From: Rubellimicrobium rubrum
GTDB lineage: Bacteria; Pseudomonadota; Alphaproteobacteria; Rhodobacterales; Rhodobacteraceae
Length of the DNA stretch: 32,204 bases
Direction of reading: 5' to 3'
NCBI RefSeq assembly: GCF_006152115.1
Contig: NZ_VDFU01000011.1
Span: forward strand, 1-32,204
A program made the translations under genes and the position numbers. Positions 32,107-32,204 of the stretch are shown piece after piece. The notes below the pieces were generated by a model. The model saw only the letters and a program-made list of their open reading frames with translations. It had not been told where the DNA came from and did no database searches. Numbering within the stretch: position 1 is the stretch's first letter; each line of letters begins with the position of its first letter.

Positions 32107-32204
32107 ATGCGCAGCAGCAAGACCCTTCACGGCATCGCCGCCCATGCGGAAGGCGAGGTGGCGACGCCATTAGCGGCGGCATCGCCCCCCCCCCCCCCCC
32201 CCCC
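32107..32204 (+). CDS. Proline racemase/hydroxyproline epimerase family, N-terminus (cut by contig end, frameshifted)
   Basis: ATG 32107 reads MRSSKTLHGIAAHAEGEV, matching the start of the proline racemase family (4-hydroxyproline epimerase or trans-3-hydroxyproline dehydratase), where HAEGEVGDVIVGG-type sequence follows. Here the bases after GAGGTG give that sequence (GDAISGGIAPPP) only if one G is added at about 32160 (GTGGCG to GTGGGCG). The Pro codons of APPP supply the first part of the final C-run. The enzyme would open hydroxyproline catabolism, matching the adjacent binding protein. The missing G so near the contig end may be a sequence error. The catalytic cysteines lie outside the window. 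Confidence 0.65.
   Translation, partial: MRSSKTLHGIAAHAEGEVATPLAAASPPPPPP
32185..32204. repeat. Run of 20 C at the window end (likely contig-end artefact)
   Basis: The last 20 bases are all C. The first eight or nine can be real (codons for Ala-Pro-Pro-Pro in the racemase-like gene). The rest is most simply a contig-end artefact of the kind produced by two-colour short-read sequencing. Confidence 0.8.

Noticed and set aside
1-32204. CRISPR arrays, tRNA and rRNA genes
   Set aside because: No regularly spaced repeats of 23-40 bases and no tRNA or rRNA signature were seen anywhere on either strand.

Overview
The window is GC-rich DNA from an alphaproteobacterium, most likely Rhodobacterales (inferred from protein style, the thi gene order and codon use; no rRNA or other marker gene is present). 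It looks like the end of a draft contig. It opens inside a chemoreceptor gene and closes in a run of 20 C inside the first codons of a proline-racemase-family gene.

Left third (about 1-8 kb): a chemoreceptor fragment, then one long minus-strand thiamine operon. From its 5' end it reads promoter, TPP riboswitch, thiD, thiO, thiS, thiG, thiE, thiF (rhodanese-fused), thiY, thiZ, thiX. Most junctions are 4-base ATGA/GTGA overlaps. The genes make the thiazole moiety (ThiO, ThiS, ThiG, ThiF), import a pyrimidine precursor (ThiXYZ), phosphorylate it (ThiD) and join the halves (ThiE). thiC and tenA are not in the window. The riboswitch leader can be read as a translational switch: a perfect 10-bp hairpin hides the thiD Shine-Dalgarno, and an alternative pairing with the 3' P1 strand can open it.

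Scar region (about 8-13 kb): a transaldolase 3' remnant abuts a transposase 3' remnant. Next come a gene-poor stretch, a 947-residue sensor protein with two kinase modules (HisKA type and HWE type) around a receiver, its downstream single-domain receiver, and an IS3-type transposase tail.

Redox/regulator region (13-18 kb): a QorB-like NAD(P)-binding protein diverges from a TetR regulator over a large inverted repeat. A LysR regulator diverges from two NmrA-type proteins, the first of which is frameshifted in a G7 tract.

Envelope region (18.4-23.2 kb, minus strand): OmpR-type regulator, sensor kinase, LAB_N membrane protein, GT39/ArnT-like transferase and DPM1-like GT2. The layout suggests regulated sugar modification of lipid A or another envelope lipid.

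Plus-strand region (23.3-27.8 kb): a putative exported protein and a four-repeat COG4705-type membrane protein, then a second OmpR regulator and a sensor kinase carrying an in-frame TGA in its second membrane helix. A paired direct repeat and palindrome lies upstream of the exported protein gene.

Decayed region (27.6-30.6 kb): a frameshifted small membrane protein, a DedA fragment, an IS5-type transposase remnant, a hybrid sensor-kinase pseudogene and a recombinase HTH remnant. The right edge has an intact periplasmic binding protein of the polyamine/amino-acid type with a terminator, then the racemase start, which suggests a hydroxyproline or proline-derivative uptake and catabolism locus. 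Several coding frames in the window are restored by adding or removing a single G or C in a homopolymer run. That pattern could be real decay or sequence error.
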